Assembly (NCBI RefSeq): GCF_016865585.1
Contig: NZ_JAESND010000002.1
Coordinates: 471,467-535,466 of the forward strand
Length of the DNA stretch: 64,000 nt
Direction: 5' to 3'
DNA from: Jeongeupia naejangsanensis
GTDB taxonomy: Bacteria; Pseudomonadota; Gammaproteobacteria; Burkholderiales; Chitinibacteraceae
Positions 43,040 to 51,950 of the stretch are shown one piece after another (within the stretch, counting starts at the first letter, position 1; each line of letters begins with the position of its first letter). A model generated the notes under the pieces. The model searched no databases and was not told the origin of the DNA. It worked only from the letters and a program-made list of their open reading frames with translations. A program made the translations under genes and the position numbers.

Positions 43040-43903
43040 TCAGTGCTTCTTGGTCGTCGTACTCTTGGTCGTTTTGCTGCTCTTGCCCGACGAAGTGGCG
43101 GACGATTTCTTGCTGCTCGTCTTGTCGGTCGATTTCGTCGACTTGGCCGCGCTGCTCTTGGTGGACGATTTGGTGCCGACCTTGCTCGTCGATTTGGTGC
43201 TTGCCGGTTTGGCGGTTGCGCTGCGCGAGCAGACCGTGGTCGTCTTCTTGTGCTTGCCCTTGCCGGTCGTGACCTTGCGGCAGTTCTGCTCAGACGCGGC
43301 TGCCACCTGGACGGCGCCCTGTTTGCGCGTCTTGGGGTTGCCGGCCGAAGCCAGCAGTGTCGTCATGTTGACGCCGTTGCCCGAAGCGCCGGCGATGCGT
43401 CGCGCACCGTTCCAGCGTTGCTGCCAGTAGGACTGCTGGATGTTCGAGACTTCGACGCTCTTGCCGGCGCGCGGCGAGTGGATGAAGCGATTGTCGCCAA
43501 GGTAGATGCCGACGTGCGAAAAAGCCCGGCCCAGCGTGTTGAAGAACACCAGGTCGCCGGGCTTGAGGTCTTCCTTGTCGATCGACTTGCCGGTCTGGGA
43601 CATCGACAGCGACGTGCGCGGCAGCGTGATGTTGAGCGAGTTCTGGAATACGTAGCGGATGAAGCCGCTGCAATCGAGCCCTTCCTCCGGGGTGTTGCCG
43701 CCCCAGCTGTAACGGACGCCGATCAGGCTCATGGCCTGCAGCAGCAGTTCTTGCGCGGCGGCCTGGTTGTCGCCAGCGTCATCCTTCGACGATTTGCTCC
43801 AGCTGCCGGTGTCCGCCGGCGGCTCGTCGGCGCGCGCGGTTGGCAGCAGGGCAGAGAGGCAGGCGCTGACGAACAGCGCAGCAGGAATTCGGGACCATTT
43901 CAT
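43040..43903 (-). CDS. Secreted NlpC/P60 peptidoglycan hydrolase with Lys/Ser/Thr-rich tail
   Basis: 287 residues from ATG 43903 (a longer frame to 43999 lacks support). Signal peptide SRIPAALFVSACLSALLPTARA. NlpC/P60 domain about 50-160 with the catalytic Cys in EEGLDCSGFIRYVFQ, His in RAFSHVGIYLGDN and third polar residue in FIHSPRAG. These enzymes cut D-Glu-mDAP type bonds in stem peptides. The last roughly 90 residues are low-complexity, strongly basic (TKSTSKVGTKSSTKSS and similar), after a Cys pair (NCRKVTTGKG...TTVC) that could form a disulfide. The tail may bind the wall or teichoic/lipopolysaccharide phosphate; this is inference. Confidence 0.92.
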   Translation of the reverse strand: MKWSRIPAALFVSACLSALLPTARADEPPADTGSWSKSSKDDAGDNQAAAQELLLQAMSLIGVRYSWGGNTPEEGLDCSGFIRYVFQNSLNITLPRTSLSMSQTGKSIDKEDLKPGDLVFFNTLGRAFSHVGIYLGDNRFIHSPRAGKSVEVSNIQQSYWQQRWNGARRIAGASGNGVNMTTLLASAGNPKTRKQGAVQVAAASEQNCRKVTTGKGKHKKTTTVCSRSATAKPASTKSTSKVGTKSSTKSSAAKSTKSTDKTSSKKSSATSSGKSSKTTKSTTTKKH

Positions 43904-44128
43904 AAGGCGGGAATGTATCGGGTGACCATGTGAACCGGCGTCGGATTTTGCGCGATTCGCGGCGGGGCCGCGTCGGCGTGAAAACGTACGCGTGTACATT
44001 CCGGTTCGTCGGGTTTTGCAAGCGATTGCATCTTGCTTGCAGGTTCTAAGTCAGCTTTGCCAAGCGTACTGACTGCGTTACAACGAAGCGCAAACTGTAC
44101 CAGCCAATTGGGGCTATGTGCAGCAATC

Positions 44129-44716
44129 TTACACATCGAGGACGGGGAGCGTCGGGGGAAGCATGCCGGCATTTTTGAGTCGGGAATTCGCTTTACGTGC
44201 TGTCTGATGTAGGGTGGGCGTAATAGGTTCCCGTGGATTGGCTTTCACCACATCGGCACCGTCGCGGTGACTCGCGTGGCTGCCGCTGCACTCGTCCTGC
44301 ACTGCTGCTGACCGGGTTGGCATGGTCCGATCGGTATTGAACGCCAGGATGTCCCGGTAGTACTGCCCGGTCGGGGCGCCGGGGCAGGTGCACCGGATCA
44401 GCGCCCGGACGTCGTTGCGGATTGTGCCGTGCGCCAGATCGTGGGCGCTGATTCGCAGCATTTTGGCGCTGGCCTTGCGTACCGCCGCAGTGGGAGACCT
44501 GAGCGTTCTGGAGGCGATGCTTCGCAATTGGCGAGCGGTGTTTTCCAGGTCGCTCCAGGAGGCAACAAGGTGGCGGTCCAGCGTGATCAGGGCGGCACAC
44601 TGCTCGGTCAGTGCTTGCCGACGCCGGGTTGCGAGGGTGCGCCGCGGCAAGGGAAGTGGCAGTCGGGCCGTCAGGCGTGCGAAGCGAGAGGGCTCGGTCA
44701 GGATTGGGGCGGACAT
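44129..44716 (-). CDS. Uncharacterised protein
   Basis: 195 residues from ATG 44716 (frame open to 44869). The codon choice (strong G/C in third positions, balanced amino acids) looks like real coding, not a shadow, and no competing gene covers the region. It is basic, with no clear membrane segment or signal peptide, and a Cys pair in RCTCPGAPTG near residue 112. A long helical stretch (TLATRRRQALTEQCAALITL ... ENTARQLRSIASRTL) may form a coiled coil. No ribosome site is evident. No family recognised. Confidence 0.45.
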   Translation of the reverse strand: MSAPILTEPSRFARLTARLPLPLPRRTLATRRRQALTEQCAALITLDRHLVASWSDLENTARQLRSIASRTLRSPTAAVRKASAKMLRISAHDLAHGTIRNDVRALIRCTCPGAPTGQYYRDILAFNTDRTMPTRSAAVQDECSGSHASHRDGADVVKANPREPITPTLHQTARKANSRLKNAGMLPPTLPVLDV

Positions 44717-45071
44717 GTTCGATCTACAGCAAGTGAATGGTTGGCGTGGTCGGGCGATTTGCGGGGCAAGGGCAAAGTGCGTTTTCGGGTGTTGCCGCAG
44801 GTACCGGCAAAGCGGTGGAGCGGCGAGGTGTAGGGGCGCCGGCTTGCCATCTTGATCCGGCGGGGGCAATTATCGGATGGTTGCGTATATTGGCCTACGT
44901 AGCTTTTTACTACCGTCCGGCTGTTTTTTCAGGGGAAGGGGCTGGCTCGTCGCAATGCGCACCCACTTGGGGGGCTGAGCGGCGGCGGCCTGTAATCAGG
45001 CGTGTTGCCGGGCGTGCCGCCAAAGGCGTGTGACGAGTCGGGTATTCAGAACAGGCAGGGAGAATTCAGGC
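44717..45071. other. Gene-poor stretch before the UbiB-like gene
   Basis: 355 bases in which no reading frame has convincing coding character. An AT-richer patch at about 44885-44935 could hold the promoter of the downstream gene. No RNA gene or repeat recognised. Confidence 0.4.
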
Positions 45072-46757
45072 GTGTTGAAAGAAACATTCTCGGTCATGCG
45101 CGATTTGCCGCGCGTACGGGAAATCATCTCGGTCATGGTGCGGCACGGATTGGGGAATCTGGTTCATCGGCTCGGCCTTGCCAAGGGGCTGGAGCGCGGC
45201 GCCGACCTCCTGCATTTGCCCGGCGATCACGAGATCGAGGCGCTGGACGCACCGGTACGCGTTCGTCGCGTGCTCGAGGAGCTGGGGCCGACGTTCATCA
45301 AGCTCGGCCAGGTATTCGCGACGCGTGTCGACGTGTTTCCGCCCGAGTGGATTGCCGAGTTCGAAATGCTGCAAAGCAACGTCCCCTCGTTGCCGTTCGC
45401 GCAAATCCTGCCCGAACTGACGGAGATCCTTGGCTGCGACCCACACGAGGTGTTCACCGATCTCGATCCGTCACCGATCGGTTCGGCGTCGATCGCGCAG
45501 GTGCATCGTGCCAAGCTCAAGGACGGCCGTGACGTGGTGCTGAAACTGCGCCGCCCCGGCATTACCGCCAAGATCGAAGCCGATCTGCGCATCCTGGCGC
45601 ACATCGCCGGGTTGATGGAGTTCGAGTTCCCCGAAACGCGCCGCTACCAGCCACGCAAGATTGCCGAGGAGTTCACCCGTTCGCTGCGGCGCGAGCTCAA
45701 CCTGTCGTCCGAGGCGCGCAATCAGGAGCGCTTTGCGCAGAATTTTGCCGGCAGTGTCGAGATCCACATTCCGCAGCTGCACTGGGCGTATACATCCGAG
45801 CGGCTGAACGTGCAGGAGTGGATCGGCGGTGTGGCCGGCAACGACCTCGGGACGGTCGATGCGGCCGGGCTCGATCGCAAGGTGCTGGCGGCGCGCGGTG
45901 CCGATGCGGTGCTGAAGATGGTGCTGATCGACGGTTACTTTCACGCAGATCCGCACCCGGGCAACGTCAAGTATCTGCCGGACAACCAGATCGCCTTCCT
46001 CGATTTCGGCATGGTCGGCCGACTGCCGCACCCGCGCCGCGACCAGATCGTCGATCTGCTGGCGGCGCTGGCCGAACGGGACGAGCACGGCATCCTCAAT
46101 GTCTTGCTGGAATGGACCGGTGATGTCGTGGTCGACGAAGAGCAACTCGCCGCCGATATTGCCGAGTTCATGTTCAACTACGAGAACCTGCCGCTCAAGG
46201 ACATCCGTTTCGGCGCGCTGCTGAACGATATCGCCAGCCTGATGCGCGAGCACGAGATCACGCTGCCGGCCGATCTGACGCTGCTGTTCAAGGCGCTGGT
46301 GACGCTCGAAGGACTCGGGCGCCAGCTCGATCCGGATTTCCAGATGGTGCCGCACCTGACGCCGTTCGTGCGCGAGGTGATTCTGGCGCGCTTTCAGCCC
46401 AAGGCGCTGTACAAGAAGGGCAAGGACGGACTGTACGAGGCCTTCCATCTGGTCGCCGGCCTGCCGCGCGACATCGGCAAGCTGATCAAGCAGGCGCGGC
46501 GCGGCAATCTGCGCGTCGATCTGGACCTGAAGCGACTGGACCGCTTCGGCAGTCAGCTGGCCAAGAGCGCCAACCGCCTGACGATGGGCATCGTCACCGG
46601 TGCGCTGATCATCGGTTCGTCGATCGTGATGACGGTGAAAACGGGGCCGATGCTGTTCGGTCTGCCGGCTTTCGGCTTCCTCGGCTTCCTGATCGCGTTC
46701 TTCAACACCGTGTGGCTGGTGTTCTCGATCTGGGTGTCGGGCAAGGACGAACGCTAG
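45072..46757 (+). CDS. ABC1/UbiB-family atypical kinase
   Basis: About 561 residues from GTG 45072 (AGGGAGA precedes it; another GTG at 45030 is possible). UbiB/ADCK-type kinase-like fold: LGPTFIKLGQVFATRVDVFP (KxGQ motif) near 70-90, Ala-rich nucleotide loop GSASIAQVHRAKLKDGRDV with VVLKLRRPG, HADPHPGN catalytic loop near 294, and FLDFGMVG metal-binding DFG near 312. Two membrane helices lie at the C-terminus (GIVTGALIIGSSIVMTV and FGFLGFLIAFFNTVWLVF). The family supports ubiquinone synthesis or lipid traffic; as it is not beside ubiE/ubiJ, it may be a second UbiB-like protein. Its stop codon overlaps that of the convergent pirin-like gene (CTAG). Confidence 0.9.
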   Translation: MLKETFSVMRDLPRVREIISVMVRHGLGNLVHRLGLAKGLERGADLLHLPGDHEIEALDAPVRVRRVLEELGPTFIKLGQVFATRVDVFPPEWIAEFEMLQSNVPSLPFAQILPELTEILGCDPHEVFTDLDPSPIGSASIAQVHRAKLKDGRDVVLKLRRPGITAKIEADLRILAHIAGLMEFEFPETRRYQPRKIAEEFTRSLRRELNLSSEARNQERFAQNFAGSVEIHIPQLHWAYTSERLNVQEWIGGVAGNDLGTVDAAGLDRKVLAARGADAVLKMVLIDGYFHADPHPGNVKYLPDNQIAFLDFGMVGRLPHPRRDQIVDLLAALAERDEHGILNVLLEWTGDVVVDEEQLAADIAEFMFNYENLPLKDIRFGALLNDIASLMREHEITLPADLTLLFKALVTLEGLGRQLDPDFQMVPHLTPFVREVILARFQPKALYKKGKDGLYEAFHLVAGLPRDIGKLIKQARRGNLRVDLDLKRLDRFGSQLAKSANRLTMGIVTGALIIGSSIVMTVKTGPMLFGLPAFGFLGFLIAFFNTVWLVFSIWVSGKDER

Positions 46758-47323
46758 CCGGCGTGCGGCGAGAGCCACACCAGTGCGTGGCTGCGACGGC
46801 TGGCGTACAGCGTCGCCGCACCGGCCAGTGCGTACTCGTCGCCGGCCGGCATCGGCGTGCCATCCGCTTGCAGTTCGCCGGAAAGGACGATGATCCGGGT
46901 GGCGTGATCGCAAGGGGCGGTCCAGCCGATGCCGGTGTCCAGTCGCAGGTCGATCAGCGCGCCGGGCCAGGGTAGTGGCGAGGCACAGGTGTTGATGCTG
47001 CCTGCCAGCAGCCGGGTTCGCGTGCCCGGCGCAATCACCACCGGAATCTGCGTTTTGCACAGCCGTTGCGCGCCGGTGGTCGGTGTGGCGATCTGGATGC
47101 CGCGGACGGTGCTGCCGGCTTCGATGCGCGGTGCCAGCGCCTGCGGGCCGACGTACAGGCCGCCCGGATAGAGTGCTTCGTCGTGGTCGAGCAGCAGCCG
47201 GCCGTTCGAGCCTTCAAGCAGATAGATCAGGCTGGGAATGGCGCATGGTGGGCGGGTCTCGTCGAACAAACGCCAGGTCGCTTGGGCCTGGCGTGAGTCG
47301 AAGCGCGCTTCGGAGGTGGGCAT
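46754..47323 (-). CDS. Pirin-like/cupin-fold protein
   Basis: 189 residues from ATG 47323. Beta-rich, with Gly/Pro turns typical of a double cupin: GGLYVGPQALAPRIEAGS followed by GIQIATP, and a C-terminal repeat RIIVLSGELQADGTPMPAGD that resembles the pirin C-terminal cupin. The classic pirin metal-site (His-x-His...) is not evident, so it may be metal-free or a divergent cupin. It follows the small exported protein gene by 13 bases. Function unknown; pirins can regulate or act as quercetinases. Confidence 0.6.
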   Translation of the reverse strand: MPTSEARFDSRQAQATWRLFDETRPPCAIPSLIYLLEGSNGRLLLDHDEALYPGGLYVGPQALAPRIEAGSTVRGIQIATPTTGAQRLCKTQIPVVIAPGTRTRLLAGSINTCASPLPWPGALIDLRLDTGIGWTAPCDHATRIIVLSGELQADGTPMPAGDEYALAGAATLYASRRSHALVWLSPHAG

Positions 47324-47336
47324 GATCGCTTCCCGT

Positions 47337-47561
47337 TCAGCCTGCCGCCGAGCCCGGGCCGGCCTGTTTGTGCAGCCATTCGAGCCGGTCTTGCGGGGCG
47401 CCGTTGTTGTGATCTGCAGCATAGCCGGACTGTGCCACGGCGGTGCTGCCGGTGAAGTTGGCGCGGCTGCCGTCGAACTGGGTCGGCATTGCGTCGGCGC
47501 TGGCCAGTTGCGACAGGCTCAGCAGGCCGCCGACGGCGGCAAGGGTCAACAGCTTTTTCAT
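47337..47561 (-). CDS. Small exported protein
   Basis: 74 residues with a clear signal peptide (MKKLLTLAAVGGLLSLSQLA, cleavage after SADA or ASA) and a short mature part (about 50 residues) without Cys, polar, with the stretch GYAADHNNGAPQDRLEWLHK. SD GGAGC precedes ATG. Probably periplasmic. It forms a two-gene unit with the pirin-like gene and lies downstream of azoR. No family recognised. Confidence 0.75.
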   Translation of the reverse strand: MKKLLTLAAVGGLLSLSQLASADAMPTQFDGSRANFTGSTAVAQSGYAADHNNGAPQDRLEWLHKQAGPGSAAG

Positions 47562-47681
47562 GGTGTTTGCTCCAGTGGTTGCGCGTGGTGGGCGCGTTGG
47601 GCCGGACGCCGGATTGGCGCCGGCCGGTTTCGGCCTCGTGGGCCTTTTGTATTCAGTTACTGCTTGCGTTGCGTGTGGCGG

Positions 47682-48293
47682 TCAGGCCAGTGCGGCGATT
47701 TCCTTTTCCGCGGCGGCGAGCGATTCGCTCTTCACCGCCTCGCCCATGCCCATGCCTTCGGCGCGGACAAAGCGGACATTGGTGATGCCGAAGAAGCCGA
47801 ACACGGTCTTCAGGTAGCTTTCCTGATGGTCCAGGGCGCGCATTGCGTCGCTGGTCGAGTAGAAGCCGCCACGGGTCGATGCGACGATCACGGTCTTGTC
47901 GCCGGCGAGGCCGACCGGGCCGCTTTCGGTGTACTTGAAGGTGCGGCCGGCCTGGGCGACGCGGTCGATCCACGCCTTGAGCTGGCTCGGCACCGAGAAG
48001 TTGTACATCGGTGCGCCAACGACAACGACGTCGGCGGCGAGGAACTGCTGCAGGAGCGCTTCGGTGCGCTGGTTTTCGGCACGCTGCACGTCGGTCAGCT
48101 GTTCGGCATCGAGACCGAGGCGGAAACCGAGCGAGTCGAGCGACAGGTGGGTCGGTGCTTCCTGCGCGAGGTCGAGGTAATCGACGGTCGTACCCGGGTT
48201 CTTGGCAACCCATTCGCGAGCGATGCGGGCGGTCAGTTGGCGCGAAACCGAGTTGTCGGCAAGAACGCTGGAATCGATGTGCAGCAGCTTCAT
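47682..48293 (-). CDS. azoR: FMN-dependent NADH:quinone/azo oxidoreductase
   Basis: 203 residues. Reduces quinones and azo compounds with NADH through FMN; flavodoxin-like fold. Motifs: [20 protein letters not shown] (FMN phosphate loop), [18 protein letters not shown] (near 95, P-M-Y-N-F) and ASTRGGFYS near 138. AGGAGAG ribosome site before ATG 48293. Divergent from a LysR-type regulator, which probably controls it. Confidence 0.95.
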   Translation of the reverse strand: MKLLHIDSSVLADNSVSRQLTARIAREWVAKNPGTTVDYLDLAQEAPTHLSLDSLGFRLGLDAEQLTDVQRAENQRTEALLQQFLAADVVVVGAPMYNFSVPSQLKAWIDRVAQAGRTFKYTESGPVGLAGDKTVIVASTRGGFYSTSDAMRALDHQESYLKTVFGFFGITNVRFVRAEGMGMGEAVKSESLAAAEKEIAALA

Positions 48294-48388
48294 GGTGGGG
48301 CTCTCCTGTTGGTGTCGGGTCGCGTTGATGCGATGGACGTATTGTGTCCCTGCATCGAATGAGCGATAAGCCGGCAAAAATGCGATAC

Positions 48389-48410
48389 ATTGTCCTGTTG
48401 GTGGGACAAT
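48389..48410. promoter_or_regulatory. Inverted repeat between azoR and its LysR regulator
   Basis: ATTGTCC and GGACAAT, perfect 7-bp arms with an 8-base spacer, 29 bases upstream of the lysR-type start. It contains the T-N11-A type geometry expected for LysR-family sites. A similar half-site (TATTGTGTCC) lies at about 48340, nearer azoR. Likely autoregulatory operator. Confidence 0.6.
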
Positions 48411-48438
48411 CAAGAGGCCCGATGCCGGGCGGGATGCG

Positions 48439-49359
48439 ATGCTTGATCTGAACGACATGCTTTTCTTTGCCGAAGTCGCCGGACAGGGCGGGTTCAGTGC
48501 GGCGAGCCGCACTCTGGGCATTCCCAAGTCACGCCTGTCCCGGCGCGTGGCCGAGCTTGAAACCAGGCTCGGTGTGCGGCTGCTGCAGCGGACGACGCGC
48601 AAGTTGTCGCTGACCGATGCCGGCGAGCGTTACTACCGTCACTGTCTGGCGATCCGCGACGAGGCCAGAGCCGCCGAGGAGGCCGTGCAGGAGATCCAGA
48701 GCGAGCCGCGTGGCACGCTCAAGGTCAGTTGCCCGGTGACGCTGGCGCAATGGTCGCTGGCACCGCTGCTCGGCGAATTCATGGCGCGCTATCCCCAGGT
48801 GCGCGTCAATCTGATGATCGCCAACCGGGCGGTTGACGTGATCGAAGAGGGTGTCGATGTTGCGCTGAGGGTGCGTCCGGCCCTGCAGGACAGTGCGACC
48901 CTCGTCGTCAAGCGGCTCGGTGTGAGCCGTACGGTGCTGGTCGCGAGTCCCGAACAATTGCTGCGGCAGGGGCAACCGAGCGCGCCCGAAGAACTGTCGT
49001 GGCTGGATACGGTGGCGCTGGGCGAGAACGATGGCCGCACGCAATGGCCGCTGCTCGGGCCGGGTGGTGCCGAGTATGCGTTCAGCCATTATCCGCGGCT
49101 GGTGGCCGAGGACCTGCAAACGCTGCGCACTGCGTCGGCCGGTGGTGTCGGCATGGCGCTGCTGCCTGACTTCATGTGCCGTGACGAGCTGAAGTCCGGC
49201 GCGCTGGTACAAGTGCTGCCGGACTGGTCGCCCCAGCCGGGTATTGTCCATGCCGTCTACCCGAGCCGTCGCGGCCTGTTGCCGGCGGTGCGTGCGCTGC
49301 TGGATTTTCTGGGCGAGCGGATGTGCGATGAAGTGGCTGCCCGCTACATGCGGGACTGA
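48439..49359 (+). CDS. LysR-family transcriptional regulator
   Basis: 306 residues. N-terminal winged helix ([41 protein letters not shown], about 5-45, quoted by parts here) and a substrate-binding C-terminal domain ([20 protein letters not shown] onward). It is divergent from azoR with a shared 145-base region containing an inverted repeat, the classic layout of a LysR regulator and its target. A quinone or electrophile could be the inducer; this is inference. Confidence 0.92.
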   Translation: MLDLNDMLFFAEVAGQGGFSAASRTLGIPKSRLSRRVAELETRLGVRLLQRTTRKLSLTDAGERYYRHCLAIRDEARAAEEAVQEIQSEPRGTLKVSCPVTLAQWSLAPLLGEFMARYPQVRVNLMIANRAVDVIEEGVDVALRVRPALQDSATLVVKRLGVSRTVLVASPEQLLRQGQPSAPEELSWLDTVALGENDGRTQWPLLGPGGAEYAFSHYPRLVAEDLQTLRTASAGGVGMALLPDFMCRDELKSGALVQVLPDWSPQPGIVHAVYPSRRGLLPAVRALLDFLGERMCDEVAARYMRD

Positions 49360-49370
49360 GCACGATAAAA

Positions 49371-49393
49371 AAAACCCGGCAATGCCGGGTTTT
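49371..49393. terminator. Bidirectional terminator between lysR-type and SBP genes
   Basis: AAAACCCGGC, loop AAT, GCCGGGTTTT: perfect 10-bp stem with flanking A and T runs, between the convergent ends of the two genes. Confidence 0.92.
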
Positions 49394-49414
49394 CTGATGG
49401 GGTCTGGATCGTGC

Positions 49415-50164
49415 TTACTTGCCGAAGTACTTGTTGTAGATCGTCTGGTAGCTGCCGTCCGCCTTGATGGCGCCGAGCCCCTTGTTGATCTGGTCGAGCA
49501 ACTGCTTGTTGCCCTTGCGCACGGCGATGCCGTAGTACTCCTTCTTGAAGCCCTTGTCGTCGACCAGCTTGAACTTCGCGCCCGGGTTGTTCTTCAGGTA
49601 GTTCTTGACCACGGCGTTGTCGCCGATCACGGCCTGCAGGCCGCCGTCGCGCAGTTCCTGTACGGCCAGGGTGATGCTTTCGTAGCGGCGGATGTTCGGC
49701 GAGGTCTTGCCGAAGGCGTCCTGCGCAACGATGTCGCCGGTGGTGCCGGTCTGCACGCCGATCTTCTTTCCCTTGAGGTCGGCCATCGACGCGATCTTGC
49801 TGCCTTCCGGCACGACGATCAGCTGTTGCGCCTCAAAATAGGGCTGGCTGAAATCCATGGTCTTCTGGCGATCCGGCGTGATCGTGATGGCCGATGCCGC
49901 GATGTCGATGTCACCGTTGTTCAGGCTCATGAACAGGCCTTCCCAAGGTGTATTGACCATCTTGATGTCGAGACCGGTTTTTTTGCCGATGGCGGCGATG
50001 ATGTCGGCATCGAAACCGACGACTTCGCGCTTCTGGTTCAGCGATTCGAACGGGGCGAAGGTGGCTTCGGCGCCGGCGGTATAGGTGCGGGCCGAGGCGG
50101 TGGCCGGCGCAATCACGCAGGCGCAAGCAATCAGGGTGGCAATCAGCGAACGGGCGGATTTCAT
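49415..50164 (-). CDS. Periplasmic amino-acid-binding protein (SBP_bac_3), without adjacent transporter
   Basis: 249 residues. Signal peptide SLIATLIACACVIAPATASA. Polar amino-acid binding protein features: EATFAPFESLNQKREVVGFD near 32-52, the conserved GFDADIIAAIGKK, IAASAITITPDRQKTMDFSQPY, and Arg in ITITPDRQ (ligand carboxylate). Similar to ArtJ/GlnH-type proteins. No permease or ATPase gene is beside it, so it either feeds a system encoded elsewhere or acts as a free scavenger. Confidence 0.93.
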   Translation of the reverse strand: MKSARSLIATLIACACVIAPATASARTYTAGAEATFAPFESLNQKREVVGFDADIIAAIGKKTGLDIKMVNTPWEGLFMSLNNGDIDIAASAITITPDRQKTMDFSQPYFEAQQLIVVPEGSKIASMADLKGKKIGVQTGTTGDIVAQDAFGKTSPNIRRYESITLAVQELRDGGLQAVIGDNAVVKNYLKNNPGAKFKLVDDKGFKKEYYGIAVRKGNKQLLDQINKGLGAIKADGSYQTIYNKYFGK

Positions 50165-50223
50165 TGGACTGGGTTTCCTTCTTCAGATTGTGGGGAAAGC
50201 ATCTTCGCGTTGTCAGTTCCGCG

Positions 50224-50673
50224 TCAATGCGAGAATTCCGCAATCGCTTCGCGAATCATTCTGGACATCGCACGCAGGCCGTTGCCGCGCGAGGTGGTCA
50301 GAAAACGCTGCAGGCCGAGCGAGACGAGCCATGCCTCGAAGTCGAAACCGGCCAGTTCGGCGGGCGTGTGGCCGTGATAGGCCGTCAACAGCAGCGCCAG
50401 CAAGCCCTTGACGATGCGCGAGTCGCTGTCGGCTGCAGCGAGCAGCCGGCCCTCCTGCCGGCCAATGACGAGCCACGCGGTGCTCTCGCAGCCGGCGACG
50501 CGGTGTTCATCGGTACGGAGCGCGTCGGGCAGGGGCGGCAGTTCGCGCGCCAGCTGAACCAGTAGCCGGTTCTTTGCTTCCCAGCCAGCGGCGGCCTCAA
50601 GTCGTTGAGCCAGTGCGTCGCGATCGATGCGGGTGCCGAACGGATGATCGAACGGCGGCGGGTAGCTGCTCAT
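50224..50673 (-). CDS. sufE: Cysteine desulfuration (sulfur acceptor) protein SufE/CsdE
   Basis: 149 residues from ATG 50673. Receives persulfide sulfur from the desulfurase on the Cys in HRVAGCESTAWLVIG (near 56) and delivers it for Fe-S cluster or other sulfur use. The start ATGA overlaps the stop of sufS, so translation is coupled, matching the known SufS-SufE or CsdA-CsdE pairing. Confidence 0.93.
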   Translation of the reverse strand: MSSYPPPFDHPFGTRIDRDALAQRLEAAAGWEAKNRLLVQLARELPPLPDALRTDEHRVAGCESTAWLVIGRQEGRLLAAADSDSRIVKGLLALLLTAYHGHTPAELAGFDFEAWLVSLGLQRFLTTSRGNGLRAMSRMIREAIAEFSH

Positions 50674-51893
50674 GCCAGTTGTTCCAGCGTGGTGGCCAGC
50701 GCAGCGAGGGTGGCGTCGACGTCGGCCTCGGTGTTGTAGGCCGCGAACGAGGCCCGCAGGCTGCCATTCAGCCCCAGCGCCTGATGCAGCGGACCTGCAC
50801 AATGCTGGCCGACGCGGACGGCGACGCCGTAGCCGTCGAGGAACTGTGCAACGTCGTACGGGTGCAGTCCGTCGAAGGCCAGCGCGGTGATCGGGCCGCG
50901 TGGCGCGCTGGCGCTCAGCACGCGGATGCAGTCCAGTTGGACCAGCCCGGCTTCGAAGCGTTCGCGCAGCGCCAGTTCGTGCCGGAGCAGGGTGTCGCGA
51001 TCATGCCCTGCCAGCCAGTCCATGGCAGCGGCAAGGCCGACCGCCTGTGCAATCGGCGGCGTGCCGGCTTCGAAGCGAAAGGGCGGTTCGGCAAAGGTCG
51101 TGCCGTCAAACGACACGCGGTCGATCATCTCGCCACCGGCCTGCCAGGGTGGCATTTTCGCCAGCAGTTCTCGACGCGCCCACAGCACGCCAACGCCGGT
51201 TGGCCCATACAGCTTGTGACCGGAAAAGGCATAGAAATCGGCGCCGAGCGCCTGTAGGTCGACGCCACCGTGGGCAATCCCCTGGGCGCCGTCGATCATC
51301 ACCAGTGCGCCCACCGCCTTGGCCGCGGCAATCATCGGTGCGAGCGGCGGCAGTACGCCGGTCGCGTTGGAGCATTGCGTCAGGCCAACCAGCCGGATGG
51401 CCGGGGTCAGCAAGGACAGAAAGGCACGCTGGTCGATCGTGCCGTCGGCGTCGAGCGGGATCGGCTTGACGATGGCGCCGGTGGCCTGCGCCACGAGCTG
51501 CCACGGCACGATGTTGGCGTGGTGCTCCAGCGTCGACAGCAGGATCACGTCGCCGGGACGCAGATGCGCGCGCCCCCAGCTGTGCGCGGCCAGGTTGATG
51601 GCTTCGGTCGTGCCGCGGGTGAACAACACCTCATCCGGGTGGGCCGCGTTCAGGTGTGCGGCAATCCGGGTGCGCGCGCCCTCGAAGGCATCGGTTGCAG
51701 CGCTGCCGAGCCGGTGCGCGGCGCGGTGAATGTTGGCGTTGGCCGTCTCGTAGAAACGGCGCTCGGCGTCGAGCACGGCCAACGGCTTTTGCGTCGTCGC
51801 TGCGTTGTCGAGGTAGATCAGGTCCGGGTGATGCCGGAAGACCGGAAATTCGTCGCGGATGCGGGCGGCGGAAAAGGGCACGTTCATCGGCAT
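50670..51893 (-). CDS. sufS: Cysteine desulfurase (SufS/CsdA class)
   Basis: 407 residues from ATG 51893 (a second ATG two codons on at 51887). PLP enzyme turning cysteine into alanine with persulfide on the enzyme. YLDNAATTQKPLAVLDA near 27, PLP Lys in FYAFSGHKLYGPTGVGVLW near 222, and the catalytic Cys in RVGQHCAGPLHQALGL near 363. Group II (SufS/CsdA) by the GQHCA Cys on a short loop. No sufBCD gene is nearby, so CsdA-type use is equally possible. Confidence 0.94.
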   Translation of the reverse strand: MPMNVPFSAARIRDEFPVFRHHPDLIYLDNAATTQKPLAVLDAERRFYETANANIHRAAHRLGSAATDAFEGARTRIAAHLNAAHPDEVLFTRGTTEAINLAAHSWGRAHLRPGDVILLSTLEHHANIVPWQLVAQATGAIVKPIPLDADGTIDQRAFLSLLTPAIRLVGLTQCSNATGVLPPLAPMIAAAKAVGALVMIDGAQGIAHGGVDLQALGADFYAFSGHKLYGPTGVGVLWARRELLAKMPPWQAGGEMIDRVSFDGTTFAEPPFRFEAGTPPIAQAVGLAAAMDWLAGHDRDTLLRHELALRERFEAGLVQLDCIRVLSASAPRGPITALAFDGLHPYDVAQFLDGYGVAVRVGQHCAGPLHQALGLNGSLRASFAAYNTEADVDATLAALATTLEQLA

Positions 51894-51938
51894 CGGCTGC
51901 TCGTGATTGAAGGAGGGGGTGGAAGCGGACGGCGATTG

Positions 51939-51944
51939 TATAAT
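51939..51944 (+). promoter_or_regulatory. Perfect -10 box TATAAT just before nudB
   Basis: TATAAT ends 6 bases before the nudB ATG (51951), which would place the start of transcription at the start codon. The only Shine-Dalgarno-like run (AAGGAGGGGG at 51910-51919) is about 32 bases upstream, too far to serve this ATG. The -35 region (17 bases up) is poor. Confidence 0.45.
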
Positions 51945-51950
51945 GCCGCC

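Noticed and set aside
45471..47060. 529-codon open frame on minus opposite the UbiB-like gene
   Set aside because: Overlaps the well-motifed UbiB-like gene and reads as a shadow.
46754..47323. Calling the cupin-like protein a quercetinase or true pirin
   Set aside because: The metal-binding His pattern is not visible, so only a pirin-like fold is claimed.
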